Assembly (NCBI GenBank): GCA_014802625.1
Contig: JAAVBX010000023.1
Span: 62,001 to 126,000 of the forward strand
Reading direction: 5' to 3'
Source: a bacterium
Lineage (GTDB): Bacteria; Bacteroidota; Bacteroidia; Bacteroidales; Muribaculaceae
Length of the DNA stretch: 64,000 nucleotides
The position numbers and the translations under genes are program-made. The notes beneath the pieces were generated by a model, which saw only the letters and a list, made by a program, of their open reading frames with translations, had not been told where the DNA came from and did no database searches. This document shows positions 39,967 to 49,080 of this stretch, one piece after another (the first letter of the stretch is position 1; every line of letters starts with the position of its first letter).

Positions 39967-41205
39967 CTATTCCACCTTCGGATCCTTGGGCGTGAGCAGT
40001 TCGTCGATCACCACGTCGTTCCACTCCTTAACGGTAAGAGTAACCTTAACCGCACCGGAGACGGGCTTGTCGCCGTCGCCGAGCACGATTGTATAGCGAT
40101 GGTTTCTCAGTGCGTCGACATAACCCTCCTTTGTTGAGAATGGCACGTCGATTGATCCGTGGTAATATACGGGGCGTGTCTGTTCATTGCCCTCCACGTC
40201 GGTCACGGGCTTTCCCTCCTCATCGGTGATGACCTCCGTCTTGCCGTTGTAGTCCACGTCATATTCGATATGCACCGTGGCGGAGTTCCCCTCCGTGTTG
40301 GCTCGTTCGTAGAGGTATAAAGCCTTGTTCATGGCGAACTGCCCGAGCGGCGTTCCCTCCTCGTCCTTCAGATCGCGGAGAAACCCTGTCGGGAGCGGCG
40401 TGTCGGTATTGCGCCCGAGAGTGAGACAGTCGGCGGCGTCAATGGTCGGGGCTGATCCATCTCCGCTACGGTCGAAGAGAAATCCGTACTTCGGGGCGTT
40501 GCGCAGCTCGACGGCCGTGACCTTCAGGTTCGGAGTGGCATACCGGATGTCGATGCGCGATACGATTCGTTGCATCGTTACGGAGCATGAGAGGTCGCGG
40601 TCCATGACGATAACCTCGTCGGCTCCGTTGAGTGCGGTTCCGCTCATCGCTATGCCATTCCGGGAGAGCACATCGGCTGTATTCCCCTCAAGGATGGTGT
40701 GGGCGGCACGGAAGTCCCTGAGTCCCGGGATATCGTCGGATCCGTCGCCGGCCTGTCCCTTGATTGTGGCGAATTGCGATCCGGATGCCGGATCCACGGT
40801 GTTGTCGTTTGCCACGAAGCGATAGCGGAACTTACGTCCCATATAGTCATTGGGCACGATGATGGCCACGTCGTAGCTGTTGTCCGACTGACGGACGGGG
40901 TCGAGGACGTTCTTTCCCGGCCCGACGGACTTGATTACGCGAATCAGGGTATCCGCCTCTTCGGTCACCTCGTACTCGTAGAGGGCGAGTCGGTTGATGG
41001 TCCATTCCGATTCGTCGTGGATCGGCTCGCCGTCGGCGCGGGTGTAGCTCACCTTGTCGCCGGAAGGCATACGGAGACTGAACGACAGGGTCTGTCCGGC
41101 TCCGGCCATGTCGTCTGTCTGCGGCACATAGGGTTCCTCGCTGCTACAGGAGACGAGGCCCAGACCGAGGGCGAACATGGAAGTCAGCAAAAGACTTTTC
41201 TTCAT
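39967..41205 (-). CDS. Fimbrillin-like lipoprotein (major fimbrial subunit type)
   Basis: Start MKKSLLLTSMFALGLGLVSCSSEEP at 41205; NRLALYEYE...; VTLTVKEWNDVVIDELLTP C-terminal strand typical of FimA/Mfa1-like proteins. Confidence 0.75.
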   Translation of the reverse strand: MKKSLLLTSMFALGLGLVSCSSEEPYVPQTDDMAGAGQTLSFSLRMPSGDKVSYTRADGEPIHDESEWTINRLALYEYEVTEEADTLIRVIKSVGPGKNVLDPVRQSDNSYDVAIIVPNDYMGRKFRYRFVANDNTVDPASGSQFATIKGQAGDGSDDIPGLRDFRAAHTILEGNTADVLSRNGIAMSGTALNGADEVIVMDRDLSCSVTMQRIVSRIDIRYATPNLKVTAVELRNAPKYGFLFDRSGDGSAPTIDAADCLTLGRNTDTPLPTGFLRDLKDEEGTPLGQFAMNKALYLYERANTEGNSATVHIEYDVDYNGKTEVITDEEGKPVTDVEGNEQTRPVYYHGSIDVPFSTKEGYVDALRNHRYTIVLGDGDKPVSGAVKVTLTVKEWNDVVIDELLTPKDPKVE

Positions 41206-41296
41206 GTTGTTGATGTTTAAAAGGTTATTATTAGTTCCATGGATACCATGGTTGTTAGTTCTGCGTATATTTTTAGTCCATAGATCATTGTTTTTA

Positions 41297-41385
41297 GTCC
41301 ATAGACCAAAGACCATAGGACCATAGTTTTTATTGACCCGGGACCATTAAATATTCTATGGTTCTATGGTCTGTGGTCTATGGAC
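41297..41385. repeat. Imperfect inverted repeat (30-nt arms, 29-nt spacer) in fimbrial intergenic region
   Basis: GTCCATAGACCAAAGACCATAGGACCATAG vs CTATGGTTCTATGGTCTGTGGTCTATGGAC: 28/30 complementary. Confidence 0.85.
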
Positions 41386-41433
41386 CAACACTCGTGATGC
41401 AGACCAAACCTCGCGCTATGGACCGAAGAGGGT

Positions 41434-42393
41434 TCAGGAGAAGTAGCCGCCGTTGATCCAGTCGACGATGGAGCCTTCGATCAGGGGCGATACCTCGGCA
41501 CTCCCGTCACCGAAGAGCCGGACGCGTACGGCGTATTCCTGCACATGGACTCTTGACGGGTACCACCCCCATTCGCGGAAGGCCTTCTTGAGATCTATCG
41601 TAGGGCCTATCTGTTCATCCTCATGATATAGGCGGAGAGTCGGAATAACCTTGTCGGTATATCGGAGGGTGACGAGTTCACCGTCGAGCATATCGGCCTC
41701 CAGCGGCACGCACATCCTGTGGATACCCTCGGTGTGATGTGGAGGGACGATGAAGCCATCGGCTTTGCCGGCGAATCCCGGATCAAGGCGATAGGCTGTG
41801 GGCACACCTGTCAGCTCCATAGCGTAATCTCCATAGTAGTCAGGAATATTATTCCATTCCACCACCACACGCAGATGGCAATGTATGTTGTTCATCTCCG
41901 TCGTCGGCAGAGTATAGTCGTCCCAGCGACGGTCGGGACCTGTATCGGTAATCATTCCGTTGGTATCGATGTCGAAGTGTCGGACACCCCAGAAGAGTTC
42001 ATCGGCATTGCCGAGCGCCTCCCGGGCAACTCTTGCATCCGCAGGATGCAGCTCCAGAGAGGAGATGATGGGCTGGTCAGCGTGGAGGAGGGAATGTGAG
42101 GAGAGGAGGTTACCGAGTGTGAGGATGGTGTAGGAGCCTTCCGGCAGGTCGAGTGACTGCTCCTGCAGCTCCGGACCCGGGTTGAGTTCGCGCATGAATC
42201 GTCCCTCCCCATCATAGAGAAGATGGCGGAGCGACCGGATATGGCCGTGGAATTCCTCACGCCCCGTGGGACGGTAGCTGTAGCGCATCACGTTGGTGCG
42301 CGCGCAGCAGAGGTCGCGGTCGTCATCCACCGAGCAGGCGGCTGTAGCCAGCGCGAGCAGAATCAGGGCTATGGGAGGAAATTTCATCTTCAT
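41434..42393 (-). CDS. FimB/Mfa2 family fimbrial subunit
   Basis: MKMKFPPIALILLALATAACSVDDDRDLC lipobox; RHLLYDGEGRFMRELN, SYTILTLGNL typical of the Mfa2/FimB anchor family. Confidence 0.82.
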   Translation of the reverse strand: MKMKFPPIALILLALATAACSVDDDRDLCCARTNVMRYSYRPTGREEFHGHIRSLRHLLYDGEGRFMRELNPGPELQEQSLDLPEGSYTILTLGNLLSSHSLLHADQPIISSLELHPADARVAREALGNADELFWGVRHFDIDTNGMITDTGPDRRWDDYTLPTTEMNNIHCHLRVVVEWNNIPDYYGDYAMELTGVPTAYRLDPGFAGKADGFIVPPHHTEGIHRMCVPLEADMLDGELVTLRYTDKVIPTLRLYHEDEQIGPTIDLKKAFREWGWYPSRVHVQEYAVRVRLFGDGSAEVSPLIEGSIVDWINGGYFS

Positions 42394-42537
42394 TTCGATT
42401 GAATCAGGTATGGGAGGGGCCTGACCATGGAATAGGCTCCATGGCTGACGCGGGAACTGGCCGATTTCAACGGCTGAATGGATTTATGCTGACGCGGCTA
42501 TGCTCGCAGCCGCAGGAATATCAGAGGGGAATGGTCT

Positions 42538-43797
42538 TTAATCGGGCGGAGTCCCGGCGGAAGGAATGTAGATGAGCTGCACTTCTGTGCGTCTCAACCG
42601 TGGGTAGACGGTGCGTAGCACCCGGTCGTAGGTGCTGAGCAGACTCAGGGCACGCTTGCGTGCCGCCGGATCGGAGTGTGTCATCAGCACCATGCGTACG
42701 CCCGTTATGCCGCCGGCCTCCCTCTCCAGACCATCCCAGTCATCGCCGTGACCGGTGACGCCCACCATCGAGTCGGGCAGGTCGAGCGAGGCAGCTATGC
42801 GGTCGGCCACGGCGCGGGCGCGGCGGCTCGACAGGAGCCGGTTGTGGGTGGCATCATATTCGGGGGAGGCGTATCCGTCGGTCGTCAGTGCGAGGATGTG
42901 GCAGTCGGAGACCGTTGCGATCACCGAGTCGAGTCTGCGCAGCTCGCGCGCCGAGATTTCCGAACTGTCGACGCCGTAGCGCACTGTGAAGCGGAGCGTA
43001 TCGGGGAGAGGAGCCTGTGCCGGGCTTTCAGAGTGGTCCTGTACACGGGGTATGACAGGATCAACGTCCATGGAGTCTTTGATGTCAGTAGGAACGGACG
43101 TGACGGAATTATTGTAGCTGTTATAGCTATATGATAGTCCGGGGTGTCCGGCATCGCTCTTTTGGCGGCTGCGCGAAGGAAAGACGTAGGCGAAGGTTAG
43201 GCCGAGCGGAGTGACAAGGGGGAGATTTCTGACGCCCCCGCCGATATGCCGCCCGCAGCTACCGCAGTTGTACTTGTCGTAGGAGAGGCGCACCCAGCTG
43301 AGGCCGGCCTGCACGCCCAGACGCCAGTCGCGGCCTATGTGCCAGTCGCAGCCCCACGAGATGCCCGCACCGAGCATGTAGCCCCGGTAGCGGTGGTCGC
43401 GGATGAATTTCAGCAACGGCAGGCCGCCGGCGTTAAACTGACCGCCAAGTATGTGCACGCCGAGATAGGAACCGCCGAAGGCCTTGCGCAGCCACCAGCG
43501 TCCCTCAGGAAGTATCAGCCAATGATGAAGTTTAGGATTTACCGCGTGATTGTTTCCGGCGGAGTTCGGGAAATTGAAGGCGTTGTAGCCGAGCGTCGCG
43601 CCGATCGTGAAGCGGCCGGAAGTGGCCACGTCGAAACCGAGGTTAGGAGTAGTCGTTGCCCAGTAGAGCACGTTAGTGCGCAGATCCACATCAGCCGCCA
43701 TGCTCTTCCGGGAGAAGAGACAGCAGATCAGGATGAGCAGGGCCGGAGCGATGACCGGAAATTTACGTGCGCGGGACATCATACGAAGATTCCTCAA
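42538..43797 (-). CDS. DUF3575 (N) + OmpA-like (C) protein of fimbrial cluster A
   Basis: LRTNVLYWATTTPNLGFDV...HWLILPEGRWWLRKAFGGSYLGVHILGGQFN; C-terminal LTTDGYASPEYDATHNRLLSSRRARAVADRI. Confidence 0.85.
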   Translation of the reverse strand: MRNLRMMSRARKFPVIAPALLILICCLFSRKSMAADVDLRTNVLYWATTTPNLGFDVATSGRFTIGATLGYNAFNFPNSAGNNHAVNPKLHHWLILPEGRWWLRKAFGGSYLGVHILGGQFNAGGLPLLKFIRDHRYRGYMLGAGISWGCDWHIGRDWRLGVQAGLSWVRLSYDKYNCGSCGRHIGGGVRNLPLVTPLGLTFAYVFPSRSRQKSDAGHPGLSYSYNSYNNSVTSVPTDIKDSMDVDPVIPRVQDHSESPAQAPLPDTLRFTVRYGVDSSEISARELRRLDSVIATVSDCHILALTTDGYASPEYDATHNRLLSSRRARAVADRIAASLDLPDSMVGVTGHGDDWDGLEREAGGITGVRMVLMTHSDPAARKRALSLLSTYDRVLRTVYPRLRRTEVQLIYIPSAGTPPD

Positions 43798-43828
43798 ATT
43801 TTCATGGTCACGTTCTCAATGACCGGGG

Positions 43829-44125
43829 TTAGTTTTTGATGAAACTTCGCGATAGCCGGATAGAAATGGCACGAAGAAAAGCGTGAGAACTTACCTTTTC
43901 GCTCATCCTATTCCTTGAGGCCCTGGAACTGCCTTTCACCATAGGACGAGCAAACAGCAACAGCCTCACGCGGTATTTCATACGGCATCTATGCGTGCTC
44001 ACGCACGCATCCGTATGCCGACATATGTCTACCACATAAGCCCTTACCATCTGCCTCAGTCTTGACGGTGATGAAATTTTCCAGGTTTCAAGGAGCCAAG
44101 AAAGAGCGTTGATAAACGCAAACAT
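43829..44125 (-). other. Possible leader/small ORF in structured region upstream of fimbrial cluster A
   Basis: 98-aa ORF without recognised family; region carries a nested hairpin (CGGCAT..ATGCGTG..CACGCAT..ATGCCG, 43983-44020). May be a 5' leader rather than a protein gene. Confidence 0.25.
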
Positions 44126-44384
44126 TCTAATTAGCAGTATCTTCCGGGCCCGTTTGGCCGAGATTTATGATACGCTTTTTAACTTGCATCCCTCCCCAAT
44201 CCTCTGGCTTTGCCAATGAATGGCGAGGCTGCAAGTGCAAAATTAGAAAAAATTTTTAATTCTTCCAAATATCTTTTGCCTGATATGTCGAATTTAACAG
44301 TATTAAAGTTTCCAATAAGAAGTGCAACGCCCAAATGTCAATATTCTGTGTCTACTAATATCTTGCCGTCGGACACCTGTATGT

Positions 44385-44435
44385 AAACCATACAAATAAG
44401 GGAGCCGGTTGCCGGCTCCCCCACTTGTATGGTTT
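44385..44435 (-). terminator. Terminator downstream of channel gene
   Basis: ACCATACAAATAAGGGAGCCGG-TTG-CCGGCTCCCCCACTTGTATGGT long stem. Confidence 0.75.
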
Positions 44436-44491
44436 TGGATGATAATCTGTTGTTGATTATGATGCGAAATCATAAGATTGACGGAATTTCT

Positions 44492-45298
44492 TCAGCTTTT
44501 GGCCGAGGATGTCGTTGTGGCTGCCGTTGCCGGCTTCTCCGAAGTGGAACTTGATCCTTCGGTGTCATTATCCTCCGGCAGAAAATTCCCCTGACCGAGA
44601 ATATTGCCCTTTTGTTGCTGACCCTGTATGATATTCGTCACATAAACTGTGAATATCGGGAATAACATCATACCGAGAGCGGCCAGCAACACCGACAACA
44701 CCATACCTACCGGTGTGACCGCGATAATGTTGGAGCCTACTGTGGTCATATCCATTGCAGCCCACCATAGTGCATTTCCATAAGTGTTGACAAGTGGGTT
44801 GACATCCTGTTCAAAAACAAAGAATACCACACTGGAGAAATATAGCGTCGCCACTAATGATATGAGGTAGGCCAGAAAAAGCCCGGTAGCTTTATTGGCA
44901 GTAAGCCAGTTGACGACCATCGCCAGAGCATATCCACCCCTGACCAATGGAATGTATCTCAACAGATATGTCACCTGCGGATCAAAAGTCCATCCATAAT
45001 GGTTGATGATGGCTGTATATGGAATCGATACCAGAAAAAACAGGAAATGAGTAGCCAGATATCTCCATTTTCGCTCTGCCAGATACCACTCTATAAAGAA
45101 ATCGATAAGGAATAGAATACAGATCCAAAGATCTACCTGTTCGAATTGGGCTTCACGATAGAATGCTATATTCTTGAATGTATCGATAGAGATGAAAACT
45201 ATCAGAAACAAGGAGAGTATCAACACGAACATGTGAATCCAGAAATAGATAATCTTTCTTCTGTGTGTCTCTTTCGGAGAATAGATATGCGTTTTCAT
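44492..45298 (-). CDS. Voltage-gated K+ channel-like membrane protein
   Basis: Six-TM-like hydrophobicity; RYIPLVRGGYALAMVVNWL S4-like; pore helix WWAAMDMTTVGSNIIAVTPVGMVLSVLLAALGMMLFPIFTVYV. Confidence 0.8.
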   Translation of the reverse strand: MKTHIYSPKETHRRKIIYFWIHMFVLILSLFLIVFISIDTFKNIAFYREAQFEQVDLWICILFLIDFFIEWYLAERKWRYLATHFLFFLVSIPYTAIINHYGWTFDPQVTYLLRYIPLVRGGYALAMVVNWLTANKATGLFLAYLISLVATLYFSSVVFFVFEQDVNPLVNTYGNALWWAAMDMTTVGSNIIAVTPVGMVLSVLLAALGMMLFPIFTVYVTNIIQGQQQKGNILGQGNFLPEDNDTEGSSSTSEKPATAATTTSSAKS

Positions 45299-45395
45299 TT
45301 TTCTGTGTTTTTATAGTTTACTGTGGGTATCATTATAACTCTGCTGACGGCGATGAGGTTCACTTCGATCTCCGGGTTAGTCTCCCTCTATCGGT

Positions 45396-46103
45396 TCAGA
45401 TTCCGAGGGTAGCCTTTACATTTGCATCCTCAAGTATATCGCTCGTCTGACCATCAGCAATAATTTTACCTTCATCCAATACTATGGTGCGTCCACAGAG
45501 TTCCCTGACCATGTCAAGGTCGTGTGTGGCGATTAATTGAGTATGCGTGAATCCCTTGAGCAGATCTAACAGGTCCTTGCGTGAAATAAAATCAAGGTTG
45601 GCCGTAGGCTCATCAAGAACCAGAATAGCCGGCTCCATTGACAATACGGTAGCTATGGCTACCCTTCTGCGTTGTCCTCCGGAAAGCTGCATAGGGGATT
45701 TTTTTCTGAGATTGAGGGCTTTTACGGAAGTGAGTGCTTCCACTACCCTTCTTTCCACCTCTTCGTAGGGCAGATTCATATTTAATGGTCCGAATGCCAC
45801 ATCCTCCTCGACCGTCGGCATGAAAAGTTGATCGTCAGGATTTTGAAATACCATTCCCACCGATTGGCGGACTTGCATCAATGTCCGCTTCGTTATAGGA
45901 ATACCTCCTATATTGACCTCTCCGCTTGTGGGCATCAGCAGGCCGTTGGTCATTAGTATGAGGGTGGACTTTCCCGCACCGTTTCGGCCAAGCAATGCCA
46001 CTCGCTCTCCATGTGAAATATTGAAAGACACACCTCTCAATGCCTCATAACCGTCGGGGTAACTGAAATGTACGTCTGTGAATTTTATATAATGATGGCT
46101 CAT
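45396..46103 (-). CDS. ECF-type nickel/cobalt ABC transporter ATPase
   Basis: LLGRNGAGKSTLILMTNGL Walker A; LSGGQRRRVAIATVL signature; next to CbiQ- and CbiM-like genes. Confidence 0.94.
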   Translation of the reverse strand: MSHHYIKFTDVHFSYPDGYEALRGVSFNISHGERVALLGRNGAGKSTLILMTNGLLMPTSGEVNIGGIPITKRTLMQVRQSVGMVFQNPDDQLFMPTVEEDVAFGPLNMNLPYEEVERRVVEALTSVKALNLRKKSPMQLSGGQRRRVAIATVLSMEPAILVLDEPTANLDFISRKDLLDLLKGFTHTQLIATHDLDMVRELCGRTIVLDEGKIIADGQTSDILEDANVKATLGI

Positions 46104-46145
46104 TTTACGGCATATTTGCTAATTTTCATTATCTAATCTAAGTCT

Positions 46146-46946
46146 TTAAATCGCTAATCCGGCAAGATAAGGAGTGATGTCAATGAAACGTAATGCTATC
46201 CAGATCCCTCCCATAAGAATAAGATAGACGGTGCTACCAGCGCCAATCTTATCCCTTTGTTGTTGGAAATCAGGTAAGTTGCCATTGAACCCTCGTGCGA
46301 GCATGGCTCTGTTAATTCGTTCCGAACGATCTATGGCTCTGAGAAAGAGTTGTCCGGTGAAGGTGCCCCATAGCTTTATGGGATAGCTTTTTCTTCCGTA
46401 TCCTCGCGCTTCTCTTGCACGCCTCATGGTCAGAGCTTCGATAAGAAGCACCGATATGTATCGATATACAAACATTAATTGATCCGTCAGGAAGGAGGGT
46501 ACCCCAATCTTTTTTAGAGTACGACAGACTCCACGGAATCCACAGGAATCTATCAGAATAAGAATAGCCTGCATCGCGAGCACTCCACGAATAATGACCG
46601 TCACAAAACTGATCCACCCTGTTGTTATCATAACTCCATATACCTTGAATATAGGAGTTTTGTCCAAAATCGGGTTGAAGATCCCGATCACTACTACAAG
46701 TGGGAGAATGTAGAGAGAATTCTTCAGTATGTGCCCATATCCGATTCCGAGTACGCCGGTGGCGATGATGGGATAAGTAGCAAACAGCAACAGTGTCGCT
46801 AATCTACCCATCGGCACACTCAGCATCATAATAAGATATATTAGGGTGGTCAATACTATGATACGCGCATCAACGAAAGATGGAGATTCCGCATGTTTAA
46901 TCTCCATCTCGGTTATGGTGTAATATGCCTTTTCGAGTTTACTCAC
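46146..46946 (-). CDS. ECF nickel/cobalt transporter transmembrane protein (CbiQ/NikQ)
   Basis: MRRAREARGYGRKSYPIKLWGTFTGQLFLRAIDRSERINRAMLARGFNG. Confidence 0.92.
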   Translation of the reverse strand: MSKLEKAYYTITEMEIKHAESPSFVDARIIVLTTLIYLIMMLSVPMGRLATLLLFATYPIIATGVLGIGYGHILKNSLYILPLVVVIGIFNPILDKTPIFKVYGVMITTGWISFVTVIIRGVLAMQAILILIDSCGFRGVCRTLKKIGVPSFLTDQLMFVYRYISVLLIEALTMRRAREARGYGRKSYPIKLWGTFTGQLFLRAIDRSERINRAMLARGFNGNLPDFQQQRDKIGAGSTVYLILMGGIWIALRFIDITPYLAGLAI

Positions 46947-46965
46947 TTTTTGCTATGGCTATGTT

Positions 46966-47961
46966 TCATGCCCGTTGACTTCTGCGCGATGCTCTACGCC
47001 GGGAGGAGGTCAGTAACGATGTGATGGAGCCTACGAGAATGACAACCATAGCCGCTCCGATAATGCCGGATAGGGAATTATCGTAATCCGGCAACACTGA
47101 GGTAGTATCCTGAATTTTAGCTGCAGAAACAGATGCGGTATCCTTCTCCGAAGGTTCCAGTTCCGTGCTTCCTGTGATGCGTTCGATACTCCATTCCAAA
47201 CCGTCGGGGTACTCTGACGCAAAGAATGCGAGTCCACCTCCGAGTACTAATGTGGCCACACCGAATCCTATCAATATTTTGCGGAGATTTCTTCCGGATG
47301 TTACTACACCTCTGTTGGCGTTGAAAAGTAAGTCTGGTCTGCTTTTTACGACAAATGCTATGATGGCTCCTGTCGCCAGACCCTCCCCTATTCCTATGGC
47401 CAGATGAATGCCGGTCATAAGCATGAGGAATGACCGGAGTGGCAATGCGGTCACTCCCGACATCTCGGTTTCTAATGTCACGGCACATGCCCCTAATTCG
47501 ATACCTACCAGACTCGCAAGAATTGATGCGACGAACAATCTCCCGGTTGACAGATGGTTTTTTGTCAATGGCCGGAAAATTAAAGGATATGCCACAAGCG
47601 TTGACATCGCCCCCATATTAAGGATATTGCATCCGAGAGCGAGCAATCCGCCATCTGCGAATATCAGACATTGTATTATCAGCACGGAAGCTAAGGTCAG
47701 GAAGGCGGCCCAGGGTCCGAGGAAGGCTGCGAGCAGTATACCTCCGATTATATGACCCGATGACCCGGTGCCTGGAATGGTGAAGTTGATCATCTGCGCG
47801 GCAAACACAAATGCGCCGAGCACTCCCATAAGTGGCACGATACGGGTATCATTTCTCTTTTCTTTGTTTACCTTATACCCCGCTGTTGCCAGAAGGATAG
47901 TTGCCAGCGCGCCTGCTCCGAGAGCTACCGGCGTGCTGATCAGTGCGTCTGCCATATGCAT
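46966..47961 (-). CDS. CbiM/NikM substrate-binding component with C-terminal NikN-like domain
   Basis: MHMADALISTPVALGAG (MHMxD Ni/Co site); SSGHIIGGILLAAFLGPWAAFL; C-terminal FASEYPDGLEWSIERITG and terminal TM. Confidence 0.93.
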   Translation of the reverse strand: MHMADALISTPVALGAGALATILLATAGYKVNKEKRNDTRIVPLMGVLGAFVFAAQMINFTIPGTGSSGHIIGGILLAAFLGPWAAFLTLASVLIIQCLIFADGGLLALGCNILNMGAMSTLVAYPLIFRPLTKNHLSTGRLFVASILASLVGIELGACAVTLETEMSGVTALPLRSFLMLMTGIHLAIGIGEGLATGAIIAFVVKSRPDLLFNANRGVVTSGRNLRKILIGFGVATLVLGGGLAFFASEYPDGLEWSIERITGSTELEPSEKDTASVSAAKIQDTTSVLPDYDNSLSGIIGAAMVVILVGSITSLLTSSRRRASRRSQRA

Positions 47962-48106
47962 AGGCTCGTTCTTCTCTTAAATTGAGTTTATATCATCATT
48001 TTGATTAAGTAACATTTCCTTTGAGGATTTAGTTTTTTCAGAAATAGTCAACTCTTAATAATAAAAAGATGTTAATATTATATCGTTAAATATAAAATTC
48101 AAGAAT

Positions 48107-49075
48107 ATGAGTGCAGCAACTTCTTCTACTGCTCCGGGTTGGAGTGATTTCCCGCGCACGGTGCTTCGTGGCGTCGGTCAGGTAATGTTTCAGGATAGTA
48201 TGTGGACGGGCCTGTTATTTTTGATTGGAATCTTCTGGGGTGCTTATGCGGAAGGTTTCGGTGTGGTGGCCTGGGGTGCCGTGGTTGGTGTCGTTGTCTC
48301 CACATTGGCAGGATATTTTCTGCAGCTCCCGGATGATAATGGTGCCCAGGGCTTATGGGGTTTCAACGGAGTGCTTGTCGGCTGCGCCTTCCCGACATTC
48401 ATGGGTAATACGATCTGGATGTGGCTCGCGCTGATCCTGTGTGCGGCTATGACTACATGGGTGCGCACCGCCCTCAACAAGGTATTCGCTCCATATAATG
48501 TCAGCTCGTTTACTTTCCCGTTTGTGCTCTGCACATGGTTCTTCCTGCTTGCGGCCAGATATATGCACGGTATGCCCCCGGCCTTTGAGTCCGCTCCCAC
48601 CACGGCGATAGAGACAGTCGGTCACCTTGAAATGGGATTCGGTGATCTCGTGATATATTGGCTTAAGGGGGTATCACAGGTTTTCTTGATAAATAATTGG
48701 GTGACCGGTATTTTCTTCCTTGCAGGTCTTGCTGTATGCTCATGGCGTGCGTCTCTTTGGGCTGCCATCGCTTCGGCCGTCTCACTGTTCATCATTATCG
48801 TATGGCAAGGTCCGGCAGCTGACATTGCAGATGGTCTCTATGGCTTCTCAGCTGTTCTTACGGGTATAGCTCTCGGTGCCACATTCTGTCGTTCAAATGA
48901 TTGGCGCACATGGATATGGGCTCTTCTCGGCATCGTAGCGACCGTCTTCATTCAGGCCGGCATGAATGCGGCATTCGCCCCTATAGGTCTCGCCACATTG
49001 ACCGGTCCATTCTGTATCGGCACATGGCTCTTCCTTATGCCCGGTTATAAAATGTTTGCTCCTAAGAATTCTTAA
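48107..49075 (+). CDS. Urea transporter (UT family)
   Basis: GLWGFNGVLVGCAFPTF and DGLYGFSAVLTGIALG duplicated UT motifs. Confidence 0.9.
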   Translation: MSAATSSTAPGWSDFPRTVLRGVGQVMFQDSMWTGLLFLIGIFWGAYAEGFGVVAWGAVVGVVVSTLAGYFLQLPDDNGAQGLWGFNGVLVGCAFPTFMGNTIWMWLALILCAAMTTWVRTALNKVFAPYNVSSFTFPFVLCTWFFLLAARYMHGMPPAFESAPTTAIETVGHLEMGFGDLVIYWLKGVSQVFLINNWVTGIFFLAGLAVCSWRASLWAAIASAVSLFIIIVWQGPAADIADGLYGFSAVLTGIALGATFCRSNDWRTWIWALLGIVATVFIQAGMNAAFAPIGLATLTGPFCIGTWLFLMPGYKMFAPKNS

Positions 49076-49080
49076 TCGTT

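Noticed and set aside
41297-41385. Invertible promoter (phase-variation) interpretation of the fimbrial inverted repeat
   Set aside because: The 29-bp spacer is very short for a Mpi/tyrosine-recombinase type switch, no promoter was seen inside it and no recombinase is in the window; kept only as a structural repeat.
39691-43839. Several plus-strand ORFs (39691-40137, 40325-40825, 40699-41220, 42676-43134, 43246-43839)
   Set aside because: Antisense shadows of GC-rich fimbrial genes on the minus strand; compositions look like frame artefacts.
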